From: Nocardioidaceae bacterium
GTDB lineage: Bacteria; Actinomycetota; Actinomycetes; Propionibacteriales; Nocardioidaceae
Reading direction: 5' to 3'
Assembly: GCA_025966335.1 (NCBI GenBank)
Contig: JAICRS010000001.1
Location: forward strand, 11,846 to 75,845
DNA: 64,000 nucleotides
Shown here: one piece after another, positions 6,376 through 15,263 of the stretch
How positions within the stretch are numbered: position 1 is the first letter of the stretch
Layout of the letters: each line of letters begins with the position of its first letter
Made by a program: the position numbers and the translations under genes
The notes under the pieces: generated by a model
Database searches by the model: none
Seen by the model: the letters and a program-made list of their open reading frames with translations, nothing else
Told to the model about the DNA's origin: nothing

Positions 6376-8517
6376 ATGAAGACACCCACCCGCTCGCCAA
6401 GGGCCGCGATCATCGGAGTGGCTGCTCTCGCGCTCCTCGCCCCGCTGACCGGTGTCGCGTCGAGCGCACCTCCCGCCACGGTGCAGCAGCGGCCCGGGCC
6501 CTCAGCCGGGATCGGGGATCCGTACTTCCCGCGGGACGGGAACCGCGGCTACAACGTGAGGCACTACGGGCTGAACCTGCAGTACCGGCCGGCTTCGGAC
6601 CGGCTCGCCGGCACTGCCGTGATCACCGCGCGCGCCCGGGCCCGTCTCACCCGGTTCAACCTCGACCTCGACGGGCTGCGGGTCCGTTCGGTCCGCGTGA
6701 ACGGGCGGACGGCGACGTGGAGCCGCAGTCGCGGCGAGCTGCGCGTGAACCCGGCCGGGCGCGCGATCAGGAAGGGCACGCGGTTCCGCGCGGTGGTCCG
6801 CTACGCCGGGGTCCCGCAGACGATCAGCGATCCCCAGCTCGGCGACTCCGGTTTCATCCACACCGACGACGGTGCGCTGGTCATCGGTCAGCCGCACGTC
6901 GCTGCCACGTGGTTCCCCGTCAACGACCACCCGATCGACAAGGCCGCCTACACGTTCCGGATCACGGTCCCGAACGGTCTGGAGGCGGTTGCGAACGGCG
7001 TGCTCCAGCAACGGCGGGTGCACGACACGACGACGACCTGGGTGTGGAAGGCGCGCGCCCCAATGGCGTCGTACCTCGCCACCGCCAACGTCGGAGAGTT
7101 CCGACTGCGCTCCTACCGTGAGAACGGCATCCGGTTCTGGGACGCGATCGACCCGGACCTGTTCGCTCCGGTGGCCCGACCGCGCACGGGCCAGCGGTTC
7201 GCCATCGCGGGGCAGGGCAATTCGGCGTACAAGCGGCTCGTCCGGACCATCGCCGTCCCCGCCGAAGGCGCGCAGCTGTCCTTCTGGGTCAAGCGCGACA
7301 CGGAGCGCGGCTTCGACTTCATGCTGGTGGAGGCGCGTCCGGCCGGCACGAACGACTGGACGACGCTGCGCGACCAGAACGGCCACACCACCCGCCGCAC
7401 TGGCTTCGCGTGTGCGGATCTCGTGTTGCTCCACCCGTTCCTCCGGCACTACCTGACGGTCGGTGAGCGGCGCTGTGCCACCCGCGGCTCCACCGGTCGC
7501 TGGTGGGCGGCCAGCGGTCGGAGCAAGGGTTACGAGCAGTGGACGGTGGACCTCTCCCGGTACGCCGGCCGCCGGGTCGAAGTCTCGATCAGCTACCTCA
7601 CCGACTTCTTCATCGAGAACTACGGCCTGTTCGTCGACGACATCGAGGTGTCGACGGGACGGGGCAGCACGTCGTTCGAGGACGACGGCACCCCGATGGA
7701 TGGTTGGACCGTAGAAGATCCGCCGAAGGGCAGCCCGAACAGGCCAGCCGAGTGGGAGGTCGGAACCGTCGCGCAGGCACCACCACCGCGGGGGGAGGTC
7801 GCGACCGCGTCCTTCGCCCGGCAGGGCGAGATCCTCTCCTTCCTCGCGCGTCGGTTCGGTCCGTACCCGTTCACGGTAGCCGGAGGCATCGTGGACGACC
7901 GTCCGCTGCCCTTCGCCCTGGAGAACCAGACCCGACCCGTCTACGGATCCTTGTTCTTCGGCAACCAGCGAGATGCCGACCTAGTGGTCGTGCACGAGCT
8001 CGCGCACCAGTGGTTCGGCGACAGCCTTGCCGTGCGGCGGTGGAAGCACATCTGGCTGAACGAGGGCTTCGCGACGTACGCCGAGTGGTTGTGGCAGGAA
8101 CGGGAGGGCATCATCACCGCCCAGCGGCAGTTTCGGAACCTCTCGTCCATCCCACCGCGAGACCCGTTCTGGCATCTCGAGATCGGCGATCCGGGGCCGG
8201 ACGCACTCTTCGACTTCCCGATCTACATGCGCGGCGCGATGACCTTGCACCGGCTGCGGCAGCGGGTCGGTGACGACGACTTCTTCCAGATACTGCGCCG
8301 CTGGCACCGGTCCCGGGCGGGCGGCAACGTCGCGACCGCCGGCTTCATCCGACTCGCCGAACGCATCTCGGGCCGGAACCTGGACCCGCTTTTCGACGCC
8401 TGGTTGTTCACGGCGAGCAAGCCGCGATCTGCTCGGCCGGGCGCGGTCGCGCGCCTCGGGGAGCGGTCGTCGCCGCTGCCTGGACTCGTCGTGCGGCATC
8501 CGGCGCGAGGCAGGTGA
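6376..8517 (+). CDS. Secreted M1 family zinc metallopeptidase with inserted MAM/lectin-like domain
   Basis: A 713-residue protein with a Sec signal peptide (KTPTRSPRAA then a hydrophobic core ending near ASSAP). The M1 N-terminal beta domain follows, and the zinc site HELAH (540-544) with Glu563 gives the classical HEXXH-X18-E. The exopeptidase motif GxMEN appears as FALEN. Between the beta domain and the catalytic domain, about residues 273-465, sits a block not found in ordinary M1 aminopeptidases; it resembles the jelly-roll MAM or immune-inhibitor-A modules of M6 peptidases (WVKRDTERGFDFMLVEARP, NYGLFVDDIEV). The Shine-Dalgarno AGAGGAGG sets the start. Expected role: extracellular peptide degradation, with the insert possibly binding substrate or surface glycans. 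Confidence 0.88.
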   Translation: MKTPTRSPRAAIIGVAALALLAPLTGVASSAPPATVQQRPGPSAGIGDPYFPRDGNRGYNVRHYGLNLQYRPASDRLAGTAVITARARARLTRFNLDLDGLRVRSVRVNGRTATWSRSRGELRVNPAGRAIRKGTRFRAVVRYAGVPQTISDPQLGDSGFIHTDDGALVIGQPHVAATWFPVNDHPIDKAAYTFRITVPNGLEAVANGVLQQRRVHDTTTTWVWKARAPMASYLATANVGEFRLRSYRENGIRFWDAIDPDLFAPVARPRTGQRFAIAGQGNSAYKRLVRTIAVPAEGAQLSFWVKRDTERGFDFMLVEARPAGTNDWTTLRDQNGHTTRRTGFACADLVLLHPFLRHYLTVGERRCATRGSTGRWWAASGRSKGYEQWTVDLSRYAGRRVEVSISYLTDFFIENYGLFVDDIEVSTGRGSTSFEDDGTPMDGWTVEDPPKGSPNRPAEWEVGTVAQAPPPRGEVATASFARQGEILSFLARRFGPYPFTVAGGIVDDRPLPFALENQTRPVYGSLFFGNQRDADLVVVHELAHQWFGDSLAVRRWKHIWLNEGFATYAEWLWQEREGIITAQRQFRNLSSIPPRDPFWHLEIGDPGPDALFDFPIYMRGAMTLHRLRQRVGDDDFFQILRRWHRSRAGGNVATAGFIRLAERISGRNLDPLFDAWLFTASKPRSARPGAVARLGERSSPLPGLVVRHPARGR

Positions 8518-8543
8518 GCCTTCCTCTGTCGACTTGGGCCACC

Positions 8544-8998
8544 ATGACTCAACCCATCTTCGAGCTCAGCTACCAGGAGTGCGTGGAGCTGCTGTACACA
8601 CCGAGGTCGTCGGCCGCGTCGCGGTCCACACCCGGCTCGGCACCCGGATCATTCCGGTCAACTACTCGATCGTCGACGATGCGATCGTGTGGCGCACGGC
8701 TCCCTACAGCGAGCTGGCGATACTTGGTCCAGGCGTGGAAGGGGCCTTCGAGATCGACCGCATCGACCATGACCTCCGCCAGGGATGGAGCGTCATCGCC
8801 CATGGGGTTCTCGAGGTCGTCGACGATCCGGAGGAGGTCGCCCGCATCCGCTGTGTGGAAGACCCGGCACCGTGGGCGGCCGGCCTGCGTCACCTGTACA
8901 TGCGCCTGCGCTACAAGGACCTGACCCTCGCACTCATCCGGCGTTCAGTCGTCTGTGCGGCGTACCCGAGTCGCCGCCCGGCTGAGCATGAGCCGTGA
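8544..8998 (+). pseudogene. Frameshifted pyridoxamine-5'-phosphate-oxidase-like FMN protein
   Basis: The N-terminus MTQPIFELSYQECVELLYT reads from ATG 8544 in one frame, and the continuation EVVGRVAVHTRLGTRIIPVN is in another. Together they make a normal PPOX-fold protein start. The switch falls in an (AC)3 run at 8596-8601; removing one AC (for example 8598-8599) restores TAC-ACC-GAG. The later part (IVWRTAPYSELA, VIAHGVLEVV) is typical of the ~140-residue actinobacterial PPOX family. The last ~20 residues, after LRYKDLT, do not look like the usual ending, so the 3' end may also be eroded. Either a decaying gene or a sequencing slip at the dinucleotide run. Confidence 0.7.
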
Positions 8999-9409
8999 CT
9001 GGCTGGTCAGGAACCAGTTCGCCGTCTTCATCGTGTCAGCGGGACTCCGCAACTTCGATCGGCGGGACACCCGTCGTCGAGTAGGCCAGCGCTGGCGTTC
9101 GGCATCACGTCTCGGCCGAGAATCTGAGGTCGCGCCACCCTGGATGAACCGAAGGGGCACCACCGGCGACGCCACCCGGCAAGCAGGAGCTTGTTCTGCC
9201 GGGCTCGCCAGTCAGTCGCAACGGCACCGAAATCTCGAGCGCAGGGTGCCGTTGCGACTGAGTCCGCTCCTGACGGGATCTAGGGCGTCGATTGTCCAGC
9301 CCGATTTATTCCCAAGAACGATCCGCAGAGTTGGTCCAGTCGATGAAGTGGCGGAAGCACCCGCCAGCCTCGCGGACCTCCGCGATCGGACCAACAGGAG
9401 AGTCGAATC
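8999..9409. other. 411-bp non-coding stretch with hairpins
   Basis: No convincing coding frame is seen. A continuous open frame from 8955 to 9413 has irregular, Arg-rich composition. The stretch holds a small hairpin (CCCGGCA at 9175-9181 with TGCCGGG at 9197-9203, plus a competing inner stem), the long palindrome described separately, and the AGGAGAG ribosome site of the next gene at about 9399-9405. Confidence 0.6.
9213..9263. repeat. Palindromic intergenic element, copy A
   Basis: A perfect 16-bp inverted repeat (9213-9228 with 9245-9260, arm CAGTCGCAACGGCACC) surrounds a 16-nt spacer. A diverged copy (about 35 of 50 bases, on the other strand) lies at 34089-34138. Function unknown; it could be a dispersed REP-like element or a terminator. 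Confidence 0.7.
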
Positions 9410-11677
9410 ATGACCCACCGCTCCCACCCGCCGGGCGTACACGCACCGCAGCGGAACACGCATCGCAGGGGCCTCGCCAGCGGGCTGCTCCACTCCATGA
9501 CGAAACACACGCGAGCGACCGCGGCGGTCCTCACCACGATCGGGCTTGTCGCGGCCGGGGCAACCGTCGCCACGGCGGATGTGACCACACCGAACCCGCA
9601 GACCCTGAAGGCGGTCGGGCCGGTCAGCCCCGAGCACGGGTTCCCGGTCTGGTACGAGGACAGCAACGGGCTGCGGCTCGAGCAGTGCCTCGACACCACG
9701 AATCCCTACTGTGACCCGGCCTTCCTGATGGAAGAGATGCCGAACGGGCTGGAGCCGATCAGCTTCCCCGGCAACTGGCCGATGGAGTCCTTCTACCACC
9801 AGGTCGGCGCAGTGGTCGATGTCCCCAGTGGTGGCCTCGGCTATGTCGCGGCGCTCGAGGCGACCTTTGCCAACGAGGCCGTCCAGGAAGGCGACCAGGT
9901 GGTCTTCGGTCGCGTCCGCTTCGACCTCGATCTTCCCGGTGCCGGCACCTACAAGGTGACCCACCCCTACGGCGTGGACACCTTCAACGTCTCCGAGGCC
10001 GAAGCCGACGGTTTCCGCTACGTCGAGGACATCACCCCCGCGCCCGGCAACTTCGCGCTGGCGATGAAGTCGCGGATCAACCCGTTCCTCGTCCGTGAGG
10101 GCGGCATCATCACCGATGCCAACGGCAACAAGTACATCGGTGACCCCGCCGAGGAAACCCGGGTGACGGGCAGCCCGCTCGGCACCAACTACTTCAAGGT
10201 GGAGCTGCTCAACGCTGACGGCACCGCTACGGTGATCGGTGAGACGGACGTCTTCGGCCTCATGGGCAAGGTCTCCACGAACTCCGGCGTCAACGCCGGC
10301 AAGGCGATCCTCAACGACTCGGCCGCGGGCAAGTTCCTCGACGTCTTCGCGGGCACCGACGCCGGTGACGTGATCACTGTGGAAGGCACCGGGTTCGAGA
10401 AGACCACCTTGCAGAGTGAGGCGGGAAGGTACTCCGCAAGGATCCCGTTGACCGGGACGGACACCCCGACCACGGTCAAGGTCACGAACGAGAGCGACGT
10501 CCCGGCGGCCTCGAAGACCATCACGGTCACCGACGAGGTGGTCGTCTCGGGCGCGGTCTATGACACCGGAACCGACCTGCTCACCGTCACGGCCAGCTCC
10601 ACCGACACGACCGAGCCGCCGGTGTTGACCCTGGATGGTCTCACCGGTACTGACGGAACCGCGGTCACCGTGGGCGCCGGCGGAACTGCCCAGGTGAGCC
10701 TGCAGGCTGCGCCGGTGAACGTGAAGGTCACCTCAACTGGCGGTGGTGCAGACATGGCTCCCGTCACCATGTCGGGCGGCGCCGCTGCCGCACCACTACC
10801 GACGACGGCCGTCGCGGTTGCCAGCTCGAGCCAGGTCGACATGGGGGGAGCGGTCACTCTGGACGGCAGCTCGTCGCAGAACGCCTCGACCTACGCCTGG
10901 GCCCAGACGGCGGGCGAGACGGTCGCGCTGACCGACGCCGACAAGGCTATGGCCAGCTTCACCGCACCGAGCACGCCAGGTGAGCTTACGTTCACGCTGA
11001 CCGTCACGGACGCCGCCGGCGGAACCGTTACCAGTGCGCCGCTGGCAGTCACCGTGGTGGACCCGAACGCCGAGCCGCCGGTGACGGAGGAGCCGCCGCC
11101 GCCGTCGACCGACCCGGTCGCGGACGCCATCACGTCCCTGGAGAGCGCCATGGTGGGCGAGTCGGTGACGATCTCCGCCGTCGACAATCCGAACAACGCC
11201 TCTCTCATGTGGAGCGAAGCATCCGGAGCCGTCACGATCGCGGACCCCGCGGCCAAGTCGTTCACGTTCAAGATGCCGGACGTGACCCAGCCGCTGGTGT
11301 TCAACCTCACGGTCACCGGCGCCAGCGCTGACGGCATCACGCCGGGGGCGACCGCGACCGACAGTGTCACCGTGACTCCGAAGGTCGATGTGCTCACTGT
11401 CGACTCGGCGCAGTACAGGGCGGACAAGCGGGAGTGGCGGATCAGCGGCACGGCCAGCATCAGCACGGTCAACCAGGTCTCCGTCTACCTGCAGAAGACA
11501 AATGGCACCAGGACGCTGCTCGGCACCTCTCCGGTGTCCGCACCCATCGCACCGGCCACGGTCGGCGACTGGGGCATTCGGGTCCGAGGCGGCGCAACGT
11601 CGGTGGCCGGCGACACGCTGACGGTCGAGTCGTCCCGAGGCGGTGAGCTGACCGGAGTCACGATCAGCCGACGCTAG
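9410..11677 (+). CDS. Large secreted protein with PKD/Ig-like domains
   Basis: 755 residues. A ~29-residue polar N-terminal stretch precedes a typical signal peptide (MTKHTRATAAVLTTIGLVAA...ATAD). AGGAGAG just before ATG 9410 supports that start; ATG 9497 would give a standard signal peptide directly. The N-terminal ~210 mature residues (with two Cys in EQCLDTTNPYCDP) are of no fold I recognise. They are followed by beta-rich repeats: a Cna/Big-like segment, a PKD-like segment (VTLDGSSSQNASTYAWAQTAG...TFTLTVTDAAG), a Pro-rich linker (EEPPPPSTDP), a second PKD-like unit and a C-terminal beta domain. No LPxTG sorting motif or C-terminal TM is seen, so it is released or held non-covalently. Likely surface or matrix role; molecular function unknown. 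Confidence 0.75.
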   Translation: MTHRSHPPGVHAPQRNTHRRGLASGLLHSMTKHTRATAAVLTTIGLVAAGATVATADVTTPNPQTLKAVGPVSPEHGFPVWYEDSNGLRLEQCLDTTNPYCDPAFLMEEMPNGLEPISFPGNWPMESFYHQVGAVVDVPSGGLGYVAALEATFANEAVQEGDQVVFGRVRFDLDLPGAGTYKVTHPYGVDTFNVSEAEADGFRYVEDITPAPGNFALAMKSRINPFLVREGGIITDANGNKYIGDPAEETRVTGSPLGTNYFKVELLNADGTATVIGETDVFGLMGKVSTNSGVNAGKAILNDSAAGKFLDVFAGTDAGDVITVEGTGFEKTTLQSEAGRYSARIPLTGTDTPTTVKVTNESDVPAASKTITVTDEVVVSGAVYDTGTDLLTVTASSTDTTEPPVLTLDGLTGTDGTAVTVGAGGTAQVSLQAAPVNVKVTSTGGGADMAPVTMSGGAAAAPLPTTAVAVASSSQVDMGGAVTLDGSSSQNASTYAWAQTAGETVALTDADKAMASFTAPSTPGELTFTLTVTDAAGGTVTSAPLAVTVVDPNAEPPVTEEPPPPSTDPVADAITSLESAMVGESVTISAVDNPNNASLMWSEASGAVTIADPAAKSFTFKMPDVTQPLVFNLTVTGASADGITPGATATDSVTVTPKVDVLTVDSAQYRADKREWRISGTASISTVNQVSVYLQKTNGTRTLLGTSPVSAPIAPATVGDWGIRVRGGATSVAGDTLTVESSRGGELTGVTISRR

Positions 11678-11727
11678 GGCGCATCACCTGATCCCGGGAA
11701 CGCAGATCCGGGATCACGAACCCAAGG

Positions 11728-11764
11728 ACACGACCACCCGGCCAATGCGGCCGGGTGGTCGTGT
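11728..11764. terminator. Bidirectional intrinsic terminator
   Basis: A perfect 16-bp stem (11728-11743 with 11749-11764) with a 5-nt loop lies between the convergent secreted-protein and cyclase genes. Confidence 0.85.
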
Positions 11765-11782
11765 GTTGTCTGTCGTGTCAGG

Positions 11783-12430
11783 TCAGGGGATGCTCGCGAA
11801 GGCTCGGACGGGGAACGTCGCCAGGCCGCGTACCTTCGGGGGAACCGCGGTGAAGCGCGCACCCGTGAGCGGCAGCTCCGACAGGCGCGTCAGGTGTTCG
11901 ACGACGGGGATCCCGGCGGCGAGCAGGAGGCTGTGGGCCGGACGTTCACCGGTGCTGGTCCCGTCGATGTTCACCGAGTCGATGCCCACCAGCACGGCAT
12001 CCCGGTCGATCAGAGCCAGGGCGCCGTCCTCGGTGAGGTGGGGATGCGCCGGGTCCCCGTAGTGCTCGCTGCCCCAGTGCCGGTCCCACCCGGTTCGGAG
12101 GAGTACGGCGCTGCCGCCCACCACGAGCCCGGAGAAGGCGGAGGGACCGATCGGTCCAGCGGCGTCGACGACGACGGCCGGAAGGTCCGCGCAGCTCTGC
12201 AGGGACAGGCCGGTGAGGTCGTATCCATCCCGGTACCGATGGGCGGGTGTGTCGAGGTAGGTGCCGGTGTTGGCGATCATCTCGATGCGGCCGATGGCGA
12301 ATTCGGTGCCGGCGGCGTAGTGCTCGTGTGACGTATCAAAGCTCAGGTACTCGCCGATGTGGGGGCCGGGAAGGCCCGGATAGGTCACCATCTCGTGTTC
12401 GATGTAGTGGCTGAGATCGACGAGAGGCAT
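11783..12430 (-). CDS. Cyclase family protein (kynurenine formamidase-like)
   Basis: A 215-residue metal-dependent hydrolase of the cyclase/arylformamidase superfamily. The signature HxGTHxDxPxH appears as NTGTYLDTPAHRY, with Asn and Tyr in place of the first and second His, which may alter metal binding. LVDLSHYIEHEMVTYPG at the N-terminus is typical. ATG 12430 is chosen because the family begins at this point; the longer open frame overlaps the divergent aminotransferase. Members hydrolyse N-formylkynurenine, cyclic amides or isatin. The divergent partner is a kynureninase/cysteine-desulfurase-like PLP enzyme, so a tryptophan-derived substrate is conceivable but unproven. Confidence 0.8.
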   Translation of the reverse strand: MPLVDLSHYIEHEMVTYPGLPGPHIGEYLSFDTSHEHYAAGTEFAIGRIEMIANTGTYLDTPAHRYRDGYDLTGLSLQSCADLPAVVVDAAGPIGPSAFSGLVVGGSAVLLRTGWDRHWGSEHYGDPAHPHLTEDGALALIDRDAVLVGIDSVNIDGTSTGERPAHSLLLAAGIPVVEHLTRLSELPLTGARFTAVPPKVRGLATFPVRAFASIP

Positions 12431-12503
12431 ACCCGCATCATGACAGAGGAGCAGACTGATGGCGGTACCACGACCGCCCGCCCATACGACTGAGGGAACT
12501 GCC

Positions 12504-13709
12504 ATGGCGCTGGACACCACCATCACCCCGTTCGACGTCGACCGGGCACGCCGCGACACGCCGGGTGCCGCCAAGGTCGCTCATCTGAACAACGCGGGTG
12601 CGGCGCTGATGCCGACATCGGTGAGCGACGCCGTCATCGCGCACCTCCGCCTCGAGTCGGAGATGGGTGGCTATGAGGCCGCGGCGGTCGCGCACGACCA
12701 GGTCGAGCACACGTACGGCGCCATCGCCCGGCTGATCGGCTGCGAAGCGGACGAGGTCGCGGTCGTCGAGAACGCCACGCGGGCATGGGACATGGCCTTC
12801 TACGGGCTGACGTTCGGCCCGGGGGACCGGATCCTGACCGCCCGAGCCGAGTACGCCAGCAACGTGATCGCCTTCCTCCAGGTCGCGCGGCGAACCGGCG
12901 CCGTCGTCGAGGTCGTCGACAACGACGAGTCCGGACAGGTTTCCGTCGAGGACCTGCGCCAGCGGCTGAACGACGGTAAAGGCCCCGTGCGACTGGTCGC
13001 GATCACGCACGTGCCGACGCAGGGCGGTCTGGTCAACCCCGCCGAGGAGATCGGAGCCGCCACCAGAGAGGCCGGTGTGCTCTTCCTGCTCGACGCCTGC
13101 CAGTCCGTCGGCCAGCTGCCCGTCGACGTCGAGCGCCTAGGGTGCGACTTTCTCTCGGCGACCGGGCGCAAGTTCCTGCGCGGTCCGCGCGGCACTGGCT
13201 TCCTCTACGTCCGTCGCGACGTGCTGGACCAGGTCGAGCCGCCCTTCCTGGACCTGCACGCGGCGACCTGGACCGCCCCGGACCAGTACCAGATGCGCCC
13301 CGACGCGCGTCGCTTCGAGAACTGGGAGACCAACTACGCGACGAAGATCGGGCTCGGCGTCGCCGCGGACTACGCCCTGTCCTGGGGACTGGATGCGCTC
13401 GAGGCCCGCGTCACCGGGCTCGCCGATCGGCTACGCGAGCGACTGGTGGGCACGCCGGGTGTGCAGGTGCACGACCAGGGTGAGCGCCGCTGCGGCATCG
13501 TCACCTTCACCCTCGACGGCGTCCCTGCCCAGCAGGTGCAGCAGCATCTGGCCGACAGGGGCGTCAACGTCAGTGTGTCGCTCGTCGACTACGCCCGCCT
13601 CGACCTGCCGGACCGCGGCCTGCCGGACCTGGTCCGCGCCTCGGTGCACTACTACAACACCGACGACGAGCTGGACCAGCTCGTCGTCGGGCTTCCGCCT
13701 CGGATCTGA
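12504..13709 (+). CDS. Class V aminotransferase (PLP-dependent, NifS/EgtE-like)
   Basis: A 401-residue fold-type I PLP enzyme. The Schiff-base lysine is Lys223 in SATGRKFLRGPRGTGFLYV. The Asp of LLDACQSVGQ contacts the pyridine nitrogen, and HLNNAGAALMP is the usual N-terminal motif. ATG 12504 (after GAGGGA) fits the family start; an ATG at 12459 would add 15 residues. Relatives include cysteine desulfurases, kynureninase-like enzymes and the ergothioneine lyase EgtE. No egtB, egtD or Fe-S assembly gene is nearby, so the substrate is open. It is divergent from the cyclase gene and may share its control region. Confidence 0.85.
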   Translation: MALDTTITPFDVDRARRDTPGAAKVAHLNNAGAALMPTSVSDAVIAHLRLESEMGGYEAAAVAHDQVEHTYGAIARLIGCEADEVAVVENATRAWDMAFYGLTFGPGDRILTARAEYASNVIAFLQVARRTGAVVEVVDNDESGQVSVEDLRQRLNDGKGPVRLVAITHVPTQGGLVNPAEEIGAATREAGVLFLLDACQSVGQLPVDVERLGCDFLSATGRKFLRGPRGTGFLYVRRDVLDQVEPPFLDLHAATWTAPDQYQMRPDARRFENWETNYATKIGLGVAADYALSWGLDALEARVTGLADRLRERLVGTPGVQVHDQGERRCGIVTFTLDGVPAQQVQQHLADRGVNVSVSLVDYARLDLPDRGLPDLVRASVHYYNTDDELDQLVVGLPPRI

Positions 13710-13754
13710 CCTCGGGCGAGAGTGCTGGCCAGGTGCCGCGTCTAGAGGGGTCGC

Positions 13755-15065
13755 TCAGGAGTTGCCGAGCAGCGCCTCGTCGAAGTGGGCGATCACGCGC
13801 TGCTCGTACGCCGCCGCCTCGTCCCGGATCGCGGCGGTGTGGTTGGCCTCGGGCAGCTCCCACAGCTCCACCGGCTCTTCGGCCGCTTCGGCGTAGACCC
13901 TGTTCATCGCGATCTCCATGGGGATCGACCCGGCCGCGATCAGCAGCAACGGGGTGGGGGAGACCTGCGCGGCGAGCTCGGCCAGCCTGGGAGGCGGGGT
14001 GCTGCCGGAGAGCAGGGCGGCTGTGGCCGTCACCGGTGCCATGTAGGCGTTCACCCATCTGTCCGCCGGTGGGATGTCGCTGAACGAGCTGGCAGTCGCA
14101 CCGTCGGCGACGATCGCCTTGAGCCGCTTGTCCTCGGCCCCCACCTCGATCAGCACATCGGCTCCGGTCGACAGTCCCAGCGCCCCTATGCGTCCGGGCT
14201 CGACATCGCCCCGTGTGCCGAGGAAGTCGATGGCGCCTGCGACGTCGTGACGCCAGTCCCAGCCATAGCCGTTCGGGCTGCCCTCGCTCCGGCCGGCCCC
14301 GCGTGCGTCGTAAAGGAGCACGCCGTACCCGTGATCGGCCAGCAGCCTCGCGTGCTGGATGGAGCCCAGCCGGTCCCCGCCGGCGGAGTTCACCAGGATC
14401 ACCGCGGCACCGTTGCGCGACGGTGAGTACCAGCCGGAGAGCTCGAGGCCGTCCGTGGAGTCGAACGTGACCGTCTCGTAGGCGTCGCCGGGCGGCGCGC
14501 CGATGGGGTCACGGAAGAGGTGCGTCTGGCCGATGCCGACGCCGATCGGCATGACTATGTAGACCACCAGGACCGGTGTGGCCACGACGGCCACTCCACG
14601 CACCGCCCACCGCCGCCGCGCGCTCACCTGCCGTTCACCGCGGTGAAGGAACGGCAGTGCGGCCGCCATGACCAGCATCACGACCCCAGCGGCCGCGGCC
14701 AGCACGCCGGTGATGTCGCTGTTCGACGGGCCGTCGACGCTGATGTGCATCACGTGCAGGGCCCCGTTCGTGAGGGCAGCGCCGCCGAAGAGCAGGGCCA
14801 TGGCCGCTCGGAGGCCGGTGCGGAGCCGACCGAACAGCAGGACGCCGGTCACGGCGAGCGCGGTCACCACCAGCAGGGCCGGCAGGTGCTGCGTCACGGG
14901 GACGCCGGGTTGCCGGTTGAGGACCGCGTCGTCGAGTGCGTGGATAAGCCCGATCGCGGTTGTGATCGCGAAGACCCGGTGGGCCAGGTCGTGGCGCGGG
15001 GCGGTGCGTTCCCCGTCGTCCCGAGTGACACGCCGTCCGGTGTGGGCGGTAGTTGCCGTCGTCAT
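13755..15065 (-). CDS. Membrane-anchored alpha/beta hydrolase
   Basis: 436 residues. The N-terminal ~180 hold about four or five hydrophobic segments (AITTAIGLIHAL, LPALLVVTALAVTGVLLFG, ITGVLAAAAGVVMLVMAAAL, GVAVVATPVLVVYIVMPIG). A hydrolase domain follows, with VNSAGGDR as the oxyanion region, the nucleophile elbow GLSTG, and a His in EANHTAA near the C-terminus. The domain should face outward if the helix count is odd. This resembles serine aminopeptidase S33 or dienelactone-hydrolase-type enzymes; the substrate cannot be told. A Shine-Dalgarno (CTGGAG) precedes ATG 15065. It is divergent from the receiver-only regulator. Confidence 0.78.
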   Translation of the reverse strand: MTTATTAHTGRRVTRDDGERTAPRHDLAHRVFAITTAIGLIHALDDAVLNRQPGVPVTQHLPALLVVTALAVTGVLLFGRLRTGLRAAMALLFGGAALTNGALHVMHISVDGPSNSDITGVLAAAAGVVMLVMAAALPFLHRGERQVSARRRWAVRGVAVVATPVLVVYIVMPIGVGIGQTHLFRDPIGAPPGDAYETVTFDSTDGLELSGWYSPSRNGAAVILVNSAGGDRLGSIQHARLLADHGYGVLLYDARGAGRSEGSPNGYGWDWRHDVAGAIDFLGTRGDVEPGRIGALGLSTGADVLIEVGAEDKRLKAIVADGATASSFSDIPPADRWVNAYMAPVTATAALLSGSTPPPRLAELAAQVSPTPLLLIAAGSIPMEIAMNRVYAEAAEEPVELWELPEANHTAAIRDEAAAYEQRVIAHFDEALLGNS

Positions 15066-15263
15066 GGTTGCTCCAGAGGTAGTCGGCCCGGTCGGTCAGG
15101 CGCACCCACGACGCTATGGATTTACGAGCCCGGAAAGCACCGGGCTGGCCGCTCGTCGAACGGTCGGCGGCCGCACGTCGGCGGCGGTCAACCCCCGATG
15201 CGACATGCGGGAAACACCCTCGTCCGCTATGCCGGGTTCCTCCAGGATGGGTGGAGGAGGTGG

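Noticed and set aside
8955..9413. A 152-codon open frame after the PPOX-like gene
   Set aside because: It has Arg-rich irregular composition, runs through a long palindrome, and overlaps the ribosome site of the next gene.
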